The notes: a model not told the origin generated them from the sequence alone. A DNA stretch of 21,253 nucleotides from JBJXFK01 sp046155505 (GCA_046155505.1 JBJXFK010000291.1:1-21253), one strand, 5' to 3'. Shown: positions 7,529 to 15,531, counted from the stretch's first letter. A program made the numbers and translations.

Positions 7529-7546
7529 ACCGCGGGGGGCCGCGGT
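7529..7546. other. perfect hairpin ACCGCGG/CCGCGGT downstream of rplU
   Basis: A 7-bp inverted repeat with a GGGG loop sits between the rplU stop and its terminator. The word CGCGGTGCT is repeated at 7542-7550 and again just before the rplU stop. It may stabilise the rplU mRNA 3' end or assist termination. Confidence 0.5.
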
Positions 7547-7575
7547 GCTCCACGGTGCGCGAAGACCCGCGGTGC

Positions 7576-7890
7576 TTAGCCGCTGATCTTGGCGATCTGC
7601 ACGCGCATCATCGGCTGGCGGTGGCCGAATTTCTTTTTGAAACCCTTGCGGCGGGCAAACTTGATGCCGACCACCTTGGGCATTTTGAACGATTCGACCA
7701 GCGTGGCCGTCACGCTCGCGCCGCTCAGCAGCGGCTGGCCGATCTTCGACGCTTCGCCCTCGCCGACCATCAGTACCTGGTCAAACTTCAACTCGGTCTG
7801 ACCCTCGGCGAGGTCGCGCAACTCGACGAGAAGCTGATCGCCTTCGGACACTTTGTACTGCTTGCCGCCGTCTTGAAAAATCGCGTACAC
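7576..7890 (-). CDS. rplU: 50S ribosomal protein L21 (bL21)
   Basis: The product is 104 residues from a GTG start, the usual length for bL21. Starting there gives the family's canonical N-terminus, (M)YAIFQDGGKQYKVSEGD. It is followed by the L21 core and the basic end FARRKGFKKKFGHRQPMMRVQIAKI, which contacts 23S rRNA. GGAG lies 8 bases upstream of the GTG. An upstream ATG at 7929 would add 13 residues that the family lacks. L21 is an early-assembly protein of the large subunit. In most bacteria it is followed by rpmA (L27). Here an intrinsic terminator follows instead, so rplU appears monocistronic. Its likely promoter lies in the spacer shared with aceE (minus-strand TTGCGT, 17 bases, TATTAT), which would give a leader of about 125 bases. 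Confidence 0.96.
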   Translation of the reverse strand: MYAIFQDGGKQYKVSEGDQLLVELRDLAEGQTELKFDQVLMVGEGEASKIGQPLLSGASVTATLVESFKMPKVVGIKFARRKGFKKKFGHRQPMMRVQIAKISG

Positions 7891-8227
7891 GGGCGTTCTC
7901 CGCTTGCCAACGAATTCCGAATCATCCAACCAGCCGCGCCGATTCGACGCCGCCGGCCTGCTTGTCGCCCAGAATCAGTTTCGCAGTCCCCTGAAACCGC
8001 TTGTATTCGGGCCGAGCCGCGTATAATACGCCGTTTCGTCCGAGGACGCAACGCCTCGGGCTGCAACTGAACTTCACGCGGGTCAACCTCTCGCCACGAC
8101 GGCGAACTAGACCTGCCGCCGGCTGATAACGGCTTGCTATGGCGCGCAAGCCGACGACGCGCCGCCGCCTCGCACGCGAGGCACGCGCGTCGCCCCAATA
8201 CTGTCGCCAGGATGGTGCTGACCCCCG
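7891..8227. other. divergent rplU/aceE spacer with a structured aceE leader
   Basis: Besides the shared -10 element at 8022-8028, the aceE side holds three stem-loops: CCGAGG/CCTCGG (8040-8045 with 8054-8059), GGCTTGC/GCAAGCC (8131-8137 with 8146-8152) and GCCTCG/CGAGGC (8167-8172 with 8177-8182). An ATG at 8139 inside the second loop opens a short, Arg-rich reading frame that runs out of frame past the aceE start. There is no evidence that it is translated. Confidence 0.45.
8022..8028. promoter_or_regulatory. near-symmetric -10 element, candidate divergent promoter for aceE (+) and rplU (-)
   Basis: CGTAT-A-ATACG (8020-8030) reads TATAAT on the + strand (8022-8027) and TATTAT on the - strand (8028-8023). 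On the minus strand a -35-like TTGCGT (8051-8046) sits 17 bases away. On the plus strand TTGTAT (8001-8006) is 15 bases away and weaker. The predicted starts are near 8034 (+) and 8016 (-). Confidence 0.5.
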
Positions 8228-10903
8228 ATGCTTCGACACCAACATGACGTCGTCGATACCGATCCGATCGAAACTACCGACTGGATCGATTCGCTGCATG
8301 CCGTGAATCACCACAGTGGCGGCTCGCGCGCCACCTATCTGCTCGATCGCATGCGCGACTGGGCGGCGCGACGCAGCGTCGCGGTCCCTTTCTCGGTGAC
8401 CACGCCGTACATCAATTCGATTCATCACTCGCAGCAGGCCGCCTTCCCCGGCGACCGCGCGCTCGAACGTCGCATCAAGAGCTTCGTGCGCTGGAACGCG
8501 ATGGCGATGGTCACGCGCGCCAACAAGAAAACCGACGGCATCGGCGGGCATATCTCGACCTTTGCGTCGTCGGCCACGCTGCTCGAAATCGGCTTCAATC
8601 ACTTTTTCAAAGCCAAGAACAAAGACCAGATCGGCGATCTCATCTACTTCCAGGGTCACGGCTCGCCGGGCATTTACTCGCGCGCGTTTCTGGAAGGCCG
8701 ACTCACCGAACAGCATTTGATGAACTTCCGCCGCGAACGATCCAAGACCGGCGGTCTTTCGAGTTATCCGCACCCGTGGCTGATGCCCGACTTTTGGGAA
8801 TTCCCCACCGTGTCCATGGGACTTGGCCCGATCAGCTCGATCTATCAGGCACGCTTCAACGAATATCTGCTCGATCGCGGCCTGGCCGACACGAGCAACA
8901 CGCGCGTCTGGGCGTTCCTGGGCGACGGCGAAATGGACGAGCCCGAGAGCCTCGGTGCGATCACGCTCGCGGCCCGCGAGCAGCTTGATCGCCTGACCTG
9001 GGTGGTCAACTGCAATTTGCAGCGCCTCGACGGCCCGGTGCGCGGCAACGGCTCGATCATCTCCGAGCTTGAGGCCGCCTTCCGCGGCGCAGGCTGGAAC
9101 GTGATCAAGGTCATCTGGGGCAGCGATTGGGATCCGCTTCTCGACGCCGACGATGATGGCCTGCTCGTCGATGCCATGAACCGCACGGTCGACGGCCAGT
9201 GGCAGCGCTACTCCGTCGAGGCCGGCAGCTACGCCCGTGAAAAATTCTTCGGCCAACACCCGAAGCTTCAGGAAATGGTCGCCGGCATCAGCGACGAACA
9301 ACTCGCAAGCCTGCGCCTCGGCGGACACGACCCGGCCAAGGTTTACGCCGCGTTCAAGTCGGCCACCGAGCACACGGGCCAGCCGACGGTCATCCTCGCC
9401 CGCACGATCAAGGGCTATGGCCTGGGCGAGGCCGGCGAAGGCAAGAACATCACCCATCAGCAGAAAAAGCTGAACGAAGACGAAATGCGCGCCTTCCGCG
9501 ATCGATTCGACATTCCGGTGCGCGACGAGCACATCGGCGAAGCGCCGTTCTGTCGCTTTGAAAACGGCAGTCCCGAGCTTGAGTATCTGCTCGATCGCCG
9601 CCGCGCGCTGGGCGGCTTTGTGCCGGGTCGCAAGGTGCTCGTCGGCCCGCTGCCGGCGGTGCCCAAGACCGTGTTCGACGAATTCTACGGCGGCAGCGGC
9701 GAGCAATCCGCGTCCACCACGATGGCCTATGTGCGCATGCTCGGTCGCCTATTGCGCGACAAGGAGGTCGGCAAGCTAATCGTGCCGATCATCCCAGATG
9801 AGGCGCGCACGTTCGGCATGGAAGCGCTCTTTCGCACGTATGGTATTTATGCTCACGCCGGCCAGCAGTACGAGCCGGTCGATGCGCATCTGCTGCTTAA
9901 GTATGAAGAGCGTCAGAACGGCCAGATTCTCGAAGAGGGCATCACCGAGGCCGGCTCGCTGGCGTCGTTCACCGCGGCCGGCGCGGCATACGCGAATCTC
10001 GGCGTCAACACGATTCCGTTTTTCACGTACTACAGCATGTTCGGGTTCCAGCGCGTCGGCGATTCGATCTGGGCTGCGGCCGACATGCGTTGCAAGGGCT
10101 TCCTCGTCGGCGCGACCGCGGGCCGCACGACGCTCAACGGCGAAGGCTTGCAGCATCAGGACGGCCACAGCCCGATTCACGCTAGCACCGTGCCGAATTG
10201 CGTTACCTATGACCCGGCGTTTGCCTGCGAATTGGCTGTGATCATCCACGACGGCATTCGCCGCATGTACACCGAGCGCGAAAACATCTTCTATTACCTG
10301 ACGGTTTACAACGAGACGTATCAGCAGCCGCCCATGGTCGCGGGCAGCGAAGAGGGCATCCTGCGCGGGATGTACAAATTCCGCGCCGCGGAAAAGCCCG
10401 GCAAGATGCCGCGCATTCACTTGTTTGGCAGCGGCCCGCTGATGCGTGCGGCGCTGAAGGCGCAAGAGACGCTGCGCGACAAGTTCGGCGTCGCCGCCGA
10501 TGTGTGGAGCATCACCAGTTACAACGAGCTGTATCGCGACGCGATCAATTGCGACCGCTGGAATCGCCTGCACCCGGACCAGCCGGCCCGCAAGCCCTAC
10601 ATCACACAGCAGCTCGAAGGCGAGGCATGGCCGGTGGTCGCCACGAGCGACTACATCAAGTTGCTGTCGCAACGTCTCGCGCCGTGGACGCCGAAGGGCA
10701 TTCACGCGCTGGGTTGCGACGGCTTCGGCCGCAGCGAGACGCGCGAAGAGCTGCGTCGGTTCTTTGAGATTGACGCCGAGCACACTACGTATGCGGCGCT
10801 GTATGAGCTGTCGCGCAGCGGCCAGTTCGATGCCAAGAAGCTGCCGGCGGCGCTAAGAGAGCTGGGCATCGACGTTCAGGAGACGGAACCGACGAAGATA
10901 TAA
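8228..10903 (+). CDS. aceE: pyruvate dehydrogenase E1 component, homodimeric type (AceE)
   Basis: The product is 891 residues against 887 in E. coli and is collinear throughout. AceE decarboxylates pyruvate with thiamine diphosphate and reductively acetylates the lipoyl groups of E2, feeding acetyl-CoA to the TCA cycle. Visible marks are DPIETTDWI near the N-terminus, GGHIS (His108) and FQGHGSPGIYSRAFLEGRL (His144). The ThDP motif GDGEMDEPES starts at 232 and pairs with NCNLQRLDGP (Asn261). The mobile active-site loop GKNITHQQKK contains His410 (E. coli His407). The C-terminal half holds EEGITEAGSLASFTAAG and the HQDGHS segment. An in-frame TGA at 8219-8221 rules out a longer protein; the ATG at 8228 has only a distant AGGA. 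Unlike many proteobacterial loci, no aceF or lpd follows: a terminator comes 37 bases after the stop. E2 and E3 must be encoded elsewhere. Confidence 0.97.
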   Translation: MLRHQHDVVDTDPIETTDWIDSLHAVNHHSGGSRATYLLDRMRDWAARRSVAVPFSVTTPYINSIHHSQQAAFPGDRALERRIKSFVRWNAMAMVTRANKKTDGIGGHISTFASSATLLEIGFNHFFKAKNKDQIGDLIYFQGHGSPGIYSRAFLEGRLTEQHLMNFRRERSKTGGLSSYPHPWLMPDFWEFPTVSMGLGPISSIYQARFNEYLLDRGLADTSNTRVWAFLGDGEMDEPESLGAITLAAREQLDRLTWVVNCNLQRLDGPVRGNGSIISELEAAFRGAGWNVIKVIWGSDWDPLLDADDDGLLVDAMNRTVDGQWQRYSVEAGSYAREKFFGQHPKLQEMVAGISDEQLASLRLGGHDPAKVYAAFKSATEHTGQPTVILARTIKGYGLGEAGEGKNITHQQKKLNEDEMRAFRDRFDIPVRDEHIGEAPFCRFENGSPELEYLLDRRRALGGFVPGRKVLVGPLPAVPKTVFDEFYGGSGEQSASTTMAYVRMLGRLLRDKEVGKLIVPIIPDEARTFGMEALFRTYGIYAHAGQQYEPVDAHLLLKYEERQNGQILEEGITEAGSLASFTAAGAAYANLGVNTIPFFTYYSMFGFQRVGDSIWAAADMRCKGFLVGATAGRTTLNGEGLQHQDGHSPIHASTVPNCVTYDPAFACELAVIIHDGIRRMYTERENIFYYLTVYNETYQQPPMVAGSEEGILRGMYKFRAAEKPGKMPRIHLFGSGPLMRAALKAQETLRDKFGVAADVWSITSYNELYRDAINCDRWNRLHPDQPARKPYITQQLEGEAWPVVATSDYIKLLSQRLAPWTPKGIHALGCDGFGRSETREELRRFFEIDAEHTTYAALYELSRSGQFDAKKLPAALRELGIDVQETEPTKI

Positions 10904-10939
10904 TCGCCGGATCGCAATCGAGCGTTACCGCAGCATCAG

Positions 10940-10985
10940 GCGAGGCCTCCGGTCATCAGACGCGGGGGCCTCGCTCGCTTTTTTT
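10940..10985 (+). terminator. intrinsic terminator of aceE
   Basis: GCGAGGCC (10940-10947) pairs perfectly with GGCCTCGC (10967-10974) over a 19-base loop. After TCGC come seven T (10979-10985). Just 37 bases past the aceE stop, it should separate aceE from the CBS gene. Confidence 0.85.
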
Positions 10986-11038
10986 GGTGCGATCCCCTCG
11001 CGGCCTGCGCCGAGCCGCGCGGCGACCGAGAATTCATC

Positions 11039-11053
11039 ATTCGCTTGTCGAAT
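11039..11053. other. inverted repeat ATTCG-N5-CGAAT upstream of the sigma54 promoter
   Basis: This perfect 5-bp inverted repeat is centred about 50 bases before the predicted start at 11096. It may be an activator site, but it does not match the inverted repeats upstream of the kinase operon. I see nothing else in 10986-11069. Confidence 0.3.
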
Positions 11054-11069
11054 CCTCGAACAGTCGGAC

Positions 11070-11085
11070 TGGCACGGGGATTGCC
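11070..11085 (+). promoter_or_regulatory. consensus sigma54 (RpoN) -24/-12 promoter of the CBS-domain gene
   Basis: TGGCACG-ggga-TTGCc matches the RpoN consensus at every defined position. GG is at 11071-11072 and GC at 11083-11084, ten bases apart. The predicted start is near 11096, 130 bases before the ATG at 11226 and only 4 before the ATG at 11100. It lies after the aceE terminator, so the CBS gene has its own, activator-dependent transcription. Confidence 0.85.
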
Positions 11086-11225
11086 GCATTCTCAGAGCGA
11101 TGCCCGGCGATGCCTCGCTTCGGCGGGTTTCTTCGCCGACCGTGAAGGTGCGTTGCGGAAAATGTCGCAGGCGCGGGCCGACCTGCGAGATCTGCGGTGC
11201 GGGCACGCATATCGAGGAGTCAGCC

Positions 11226-12086
11226 ATGAACATCATGAACTTTGTCACACGCGATGTCATCGCCGTCGCGCCGTCGGACTCGATCGACAAGGCCATGTCG
11301 CTCATGGAGGAGTTTCACATTCACCATCTGGTGGTGAAGGCCGAGGATCACGTCGTCGGCATGGTGAGCGACCGCGATCTACTGCTGTCGGTGGGGTGGG
11401 TGCTGTCGAGCGATCGCAAAGTACACACGCGCGAGCGATCAACGGTCATCGGGCCGACCAGCGTCGATCAGGTGATGGCCCGCAACGTCATCGCCATTCA
11501 CAACAGCGACACCGGCCAGACCGCGGCCAAGATCATGATCGACCGCAAAGTCGGTGCCCTGCCCGTGTTCCACGAGGGTCACCTGGTCGGCATCGTCACC
11601 GAGGCGGACCTGATGTTCTGGCTCGACAAGCTGAGCACGAACGGCAACGAACAGCGCAAATTCGTCGATCAGCCGATCAGCTCGCTGATGCGTGCCAACG
11701 TCATGACCGCAAAGCCGACCGACGCGATCGGCGACATCATCGATCTGTTTCGGCGTCGGCGCATTCGCCATGTGCCGGTCGTCGTGGATGGGCGCATCAC
11801 GGGCATGATCTCGGACCGCGACATTCGCAAGAGCCTGGGCCAATCGACGATCCGCGACATGCAGGAGCAGGAAGCGGGCGGCTACTTCGTTGGCGCGCGA
11901 TCCGCAGCGGACATCATGACGCCGGTGGTGCATTCGGTGAACATGAACGCGCCGGTGCGGCAGGCGCTGACGGCGATGCTCGATCATCGCGTGCATTCGT
12001 TGCCGGTGGTCGAGGGCGAGAAACTGGTTGGAATCGTCACGCAGACGGATTTTGTAAAGGCGATCGCGCGCGAGGGGCTGCTCTGA
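11226..12086 (+). CDS. protein with four CBS motifs (two Bateman modules)
   Basis: The product is 286 residues and made almost entirely of CBS motifs. The four repeats begin near residues 2 (NIMNFVTRDVIAV), 80 (QVMARNVIAI), 153 (SLMRANVMTAKP) and 226 (DIMTPVVHSV). Each ends with the hallmark G(M/I)V(S/T)(D/E)xDL-type segment: VGMVSDRDLL, VGIVTEADLM, TGMISDRDIR and VGIVTQTDFV. Paired CBS motifs bind adenosyl ligands such as AMP, ATP or SAM. With no attached enzyme domain, this is probably a stand-alone energy or redox sensor acting on an unknown partner. ATG 11226 is chosen because GAGGAG lies 6 bases upstream. An ATG at 11100 would add 42 residues that contain a Cys-x2-Cys-x6-Cys-x2-Cys cluster. 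A consensus sigma54 promoter controls it, linking it by inference to the NtrC-like activator at 3667-5040. Confidence 0.92.
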   Translation: MNIMNFVTRDVIAVAPSDSIDKAMSLMEEFHIHHLVVKAEDHVVGMVSDRDLLLSVGWVLSSDRKVHTRERSTVIGPTSVDQVMARNVIAIHNSDTGQTAAKIMIDRKVGALPVFHEGHLVGIVTEADLMFWLDKLSTNGNEQRKFVDQPISSLMRANVMTAKPTDAIGDIIDLFRRRRIRHVPVVVDGRITGMISDRDIRKSLGQSTIRDMQEQEAGGYFVGARSAADIMTPVVHSVNMNAPVRQALTAMLDHRVHSLPVVEGEKLVGIVTQTDFVKAIAREGLL

Positions 12087-12098
12087 AGCGCGGATGCG

Positions 12099-12126
12099 GT
12101 GCGCACGCGATTCGGAATCGTCGCAC
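12099..12126 (+). terminator. hairpin after the CBS gene, possible terminator
   Basis: Nested stems GTGCG/CGCAC (12099-12103, 12122-12126) and CGATT/AATCG (12108-12112, 12116-12120) enclose a CGG loop. No T-run follows, so termination here would need Rho or would be partial. Confidence 0.35.
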
Positions 12127-12187
12127 AAGTCACATGTCATACCTGTTCTGGCTAGATCACCACGCTCGAAATTGTAGCGGCGGTCGC

Positions 12188-12215
12188 TTGTCAGTCGCGC
12201 GGCCGCGGCGATACC
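12188..12215 (+). promoter_or_regulatory. weak sigma70-like promoter candidate before the 1062-residue gene
   Basis: A -35 TTGTCA (12188-12193, five of six matches) is followed after 16 bases by GATACC (12210-12215), a poor -10. The start would be about 48 bases before the ATG at 12270. Read-through from the CBS gene is the alternative. Confidence 0.25.
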
Positions 12216-12269
12216 CTGCCAGTCGTTCGTTCATCAATTCTCAAATGACTGGGCGCGGGGAGACAATTC

Positions 12270-15200
12270 ATGCGGAGAGAGTTGGGATGGGTGGTTGCCG
12301 TCTTTGCCGGCGCTGCGCCGCTCAGGGCGCAGGACGCCAAGCCGGGCGACGTAAGAGCCGAAAATGTCACAATACAACTGTTGCCGGGCAAGGAAACGCC
12401 GCCGCCACCGCCGTCGCCGGGATACACCGGGCGATTCTCGTCGAAGGATCTGAGGGCGCTGCTTGATGAGCACCAGAATCGCCTGCCGATCTCGATGCAG
12501 TCGAAAGAGCAAAAGCTGATGCTGCTCGACGCCATCGACCGGATCAACATGGAAGCCGTGGTCGATGCGCTGACCGATTACTTCAAAGCCAACTTCAAAG
12601 GTCGCTTCGATCCGAAGCACGATCTGGTCGTCGCGCCCGTTCCGTCGGACAAGCAGATCAAACTCGACGCGCCCAAGCTCAAAGACAAGACCTACACCGG
12701 GCCGGCGACCGAGATCACCGGCTTCATGGTCCACAACCTGAGCGAGGCCGAGTTCATCGCCATTGCGGTTCGCGTGCTGCAAACCTCACGGCAACTGCTC
12801 GACTCGGGCGATCCGCTCTACGATCGCTCGGCCAAGGACTACTACAAGTCGGTGGCCGAGTTTGACGTGAAACGCCTGTCGAAGGCGACTGAGGACGCGG
12901 CCAAGATCGAAGAAAAGAGGAAAAACGCACGCAAGCGCATCGGCGAAGCGCTCGGCATCTACGACGCGGCGGGCGACAAAGTAATCGAGGGCCGCGAAGC
13001 TGCCTGGGGCAAGGAGTCGCGCCGCTTCAGCTTCATCGTCAAGGACGGCAAATTCGTCGAACGCCTCAAGCCGATTGTCGAAGACGTGAATATGGAAATG
13101 GAAATGGCCGGCTTTGCTCCGCCCGGCCCGCTCGACCGGCCCGGCGTCTATTATGACCCCGACATCAAGAACGTCGACGTCGTCATGCCCAAGTCGATGG
13201 TAGCCGAGTTCCTCGCCATCCTCGACGACGTCGAACGCCGCATGGCCGAGGATTTCATCATCAGCATCGAGGCTGTGCGGCTCACCGATCGCGACATCAC
13301 GACCGGTGCGCTGGCCAGCCGCTTGACCGGCGGATTCCAGGGCGTGACCGACGTCTCGCGCTTCCGCAGCAGCAACGTGATTCGCGAGTTGGGATTGAAT
13401 TCGCTGCTGGCAGTCGCCAATCAGCAGCTTCAGGTGAGCACGCTCGGCAATGTCGCCGCCGGCACGTTCCCCGACGGCGTCGCGCCGATCACGATCGCCT
13501 CGCCGCGCCTTCCGCCCCCGCGTTTCGAGCCAGCCCCGACGCTCGTCGGCGGCAATCTGCGCGTCGGTGCCGAGGACATCTTTTTCGACGGACGACAGGA
13601 ATCGTACGGCTTCAGCTATGTCTCGCCTGATGGACAGGTACACACGCTCGGCTTTGACGTGGTGGACAGCCTGCGCCAACTTTGGGATCGCATTGAACGA
13701 AATCTGATCGTACACAAGATCATGAAGGTCGAGAAGCTGACCAAGTTCACCGTGCCGGTCGGCCCGCAGACCAAGACCTACGACGGTATCGCGGCCATCA
13801 TCTCGCAGGAAGATCAACAACTCATCGTCGCCACCGGCACCGGCGCGATCAGCCAGATCAGCGCGACGGCGGGTACGTGGCTGGTGATCGAGAATTTTGA
13901 GATCACGCCCACGCCGGGATCGTCCACGGCGCTGACCGACGACGAGCGCAGCGAGGTCGAGGGCCGCGTGCTGCTGACCATGCTGCTGCGCGATCCGTAT
14001 TTTTCGACCGACAGCAAGCGGACGCTGCTGGGCATCAAGGATCGCGTCGCGCTGCGCGAGGCGCTGGAAGCCGAGTATCAAAAGGTCGCCGACGCCATGG
14101 TGAAGACCGTCAGCGACGGTCGCACCTATCGCACGATTTACGATCGGCGTCGCAACGAAACGATGGAAGACGCGACGGTCGAGAAGAAGGAACGCAACTC
14201 GACCATCACGCTCAATTTCTTCAGCTCGCAGGGTAACATCGTGCAGACGCCCGGCTCGACGCAGCTCGGCTCGGCCAACGATCTGACCAGCTTCACCACG
14301 CTGCTCAAGCCCAACAAAGTCACGCCGATTTCGAGCTTCATGACCAAGAGCAGCAGCAGCGCCGAGAGCGAGTCGGCCATCACCGGCCAGGCCAAGGGCG
14401 AGCGCACGGATCAGGCCAAATCGATGACGCACCTGGTCATTCGCGCCCGCTTCCCGACCAGCGAGCGTGAAGAGCTCGATCTGATCGAGGGCCGCCATCT
14501 GGGCTATTTCAGCCTGCCGATGAGCAAAGAAGGCATCAGCAAGGTTGAGATTCCGATGCTGTCGAGCAGCGAGCATCCGCTGACGCGCTTGTCCAAGCTG
14601 CGCGTCGGCCTGATGTTCGAGACGTTGCAGTCCGACCGCATCAAGGACTATTCGGTGTTCGTCAATCCGAACAAATTCCCCGGCAGCGTGCCGCGCGAAG
14701 TTTTCAACGCAGCGATGACGCGCTTTCTGATGAATCAAAAGATCATCGCCGACTCGCCCAATCGCGACGCGGCGATCGCGGCCGACTACGTGCAGCAATT
14801 CACTGTGTCGGTGCGTTCGCTGATCGAATATGACAAGGACTTCTTCGACGCGCCGAATCTCGCCTTGCAGAATCTCGCGCAGTGGAACGACCCGATCGCA
14901 ATCGCGCTGGCCCTGAACAACAGTCCCAACCGATTCGCACTCGATCGGTTGATCGAGATGCTCGACGCACTGGGCGCGCAGCTCGTGCCGGACGAGTACG
15001 TCGAGAAGTATCTCGCGCATGCCGAGCCGTCGTTCCTCGGCCCGACGCGGCTCTTTCCGTTGTCGTTTGAGGAGATCCGTGTCATCCGTCGCGATGCGGC
15101 CGCGCACCTTTTGCGGGCCAAGCAGGCTTACGGCGATGCGTTCCTTGAAGCGATCAGCGACATTCTGGCGCTGGGCAGCTACCGCCTTGAGCGCCCCGAT

Positions 15201-15458
15201 CTGGTGAAGGGCGCTGCGCTCGAAGGTCGCCAGAGGCTGGTGGTCTTCAACCTCGGCGGCGAAAACGCGTCGCAGCCCGAGATCGTCGAGCAGGCGCACG
15301 GCGACTTCATGCTGCTCAAGAGCGGCGGCTTCAAAGGCAAGCTGTTCGAGCCGTCGTTCCTGGGACTGGAAGACATGGCCAAGGATCGTCGGGCGTTGGT
15401 GATTTACGGCAAGGAAGCGCTGGCTTATGAGAATGACTGGAAGGTGTATTCGTACTGA
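12270..15458 (+). CDS. large exported protein of unknown function (1062 residues)
   Basis: I do not recognise this protein. Its ATG has GGGGAG 7 bases upstream, and the product begins with a signal peptide (MRRELGWVVAVFAGAAPLRA, likely cleaved before Gln-Asp). A proline run (about 44-50) follows. Residues about 200-245 are rich in Lys, Glu and Arg and probably a coiled coil. A stretch near 303-340 (VDVVMPKSMVAEFLAILDDVERRM, then IISIEAVRLTDRDI) faintly recalls the N1-to-core junction of secretins, which bind in rings to outer-membrane channels. However, I see no secretin signature at the C-terminus, so this is only a hint. Around 688-710 lies a Ser-rich, low-complexity patch. The last 350 residues look helical with no Cys and no metal motif. 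No transmembrane segment is seen beyond the signal. It follows the CBS gene by 183 bases; a shared function is not shown. Confidence 0.85.
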   Translation: MRRELGWVVAVFAGAAPLRAQDAKPGDVRAENVTIQLLPGKETPPPPPSPGYTGRFSSKDLRALLDEHQNRLPISMQSKEQKLMLLDAIDRINMEAVVDALTDYFKANFKGRFDPKHDLVVAPVPSDKQIKLDAPKLKDKTYTGPATEITGFMVHNLSEAEFIAIAVRVLQTSRQLLDSGDPLYDRSAKDYYKSVAEFDVKRLSKATEDAAKIEEKRKNARKRIGEALGIYDAAGDKVIEGREAAWGKESRRFSFIVKDGKFVERLKPIVEDVNMEMEMAGFAPPGPLDRPGVYYDPDIKNVDVVMPKSMVAEFLAILDDVERRMAEDFIISIEAVRLTDRDITTGALASRLTGGFQGVTDVSRFRSSNVIRELGLNSLLAVANQQLQVSTLGNVAAGTFPDGVAPITIASPRLPPPRFEPAPTLVGGNLRVGAEDIFFDGRQESYGFSYVSPDGQVHTLGFDVVDSLRQLWDRIERNLIVHKIMKVEKLTKFTVPVGPQTKTYDGIAAIISQEDQQLIVATGTGAISQISATAGTWLVIENFEITPTPGSSTALTDDERSEVEGRVLLTMLLRDPYFSTDSKRTLLGIKDRVALREALEAEYQKVADAMVKTVSDGRTYRTIYDRRRNETMEDATVEKKERNSTITLNFFSSQGNIVQTPGSTQLGSANDLTSFTTLLKPNKVTPISSFMTKSSSSAESESAITGQAKGERTDQAKSMTHLVIRARFPTSEREELDLIEGRHLGYFSLPMSKEGISKVEIPMLSSSEHPLTRLSKLRVGLMFETLQSDRIKDYSVFVNPNKFPGSVPREVFNAAMTRFLMNQKIIADSPNRDAAIAADYVQQFTVSVRSLIEYDKDFFDAPNLALQNLAQWNDPIAIALALNNSPNRFALDRLIEMLDALGAQLVPDEYVEKYLAHAEPSFLGPTRLFPLSFEEIRVIRRDAAAHLLRAKQAYGDAFLEAISDILALGSYRLERPDLVKGAALEGRQRLVVFNLGGENASQPEIVEQAHGDFMLLKSGGFKGKLFEPSFLGLEDMAKDRRALVIYGKEALAYENDWKVYSY

Positions 15459-15466
15459 TTGACGCG

Positions 15467-15483
15467 GCTGATCGCGGATCAGC
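15467..15483. other. perfect hairpin GCTGATC/GATCAGC after the 1062-residue gene
   Basis: A 7-bp inverted repeat with a GCG loop begins 8 bases after the stop codon at 15456-15458. Together with the longer stem just downstream it forms a double hairpin between convergent genes. Confidence 0.6.
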
Positions 15484-15486
15484 GCT

Positions 15487-15531
15487 AGAGCGGGTTGTCG
15501 AGGGCCAACAACGCCTTCGACAACCCGCTCT
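15487..15531. terminator. 15-bp perfect stem-loop between convergent genes, likely bidirectional terminator
   Basis: The arms 15487-15501 and 15517-15531 (AGAGCGGGTTGTCGA and its complement) pair without a mismatch around a 15-base loop. There is no T-run on either side, so it is not a canonical intrinsic terminator. Its place between the stops of the 1062-residue gene and vapC suggests that it ends or protects both transcripts. Confidence 0.6.

Noticed and set aside
7922..9706. 594-residue minus-strand frame opposite aceE
   Set aside because: It is a composition shadow of aceE, with no start signal or family motif.
11045..12466. 473-residue + strand frame overlapping the CBS gene
   Set aside because: It is in another frame, very rich in Arg, Gly and His, and the CBS gene and the next gene's start are both clearly real.
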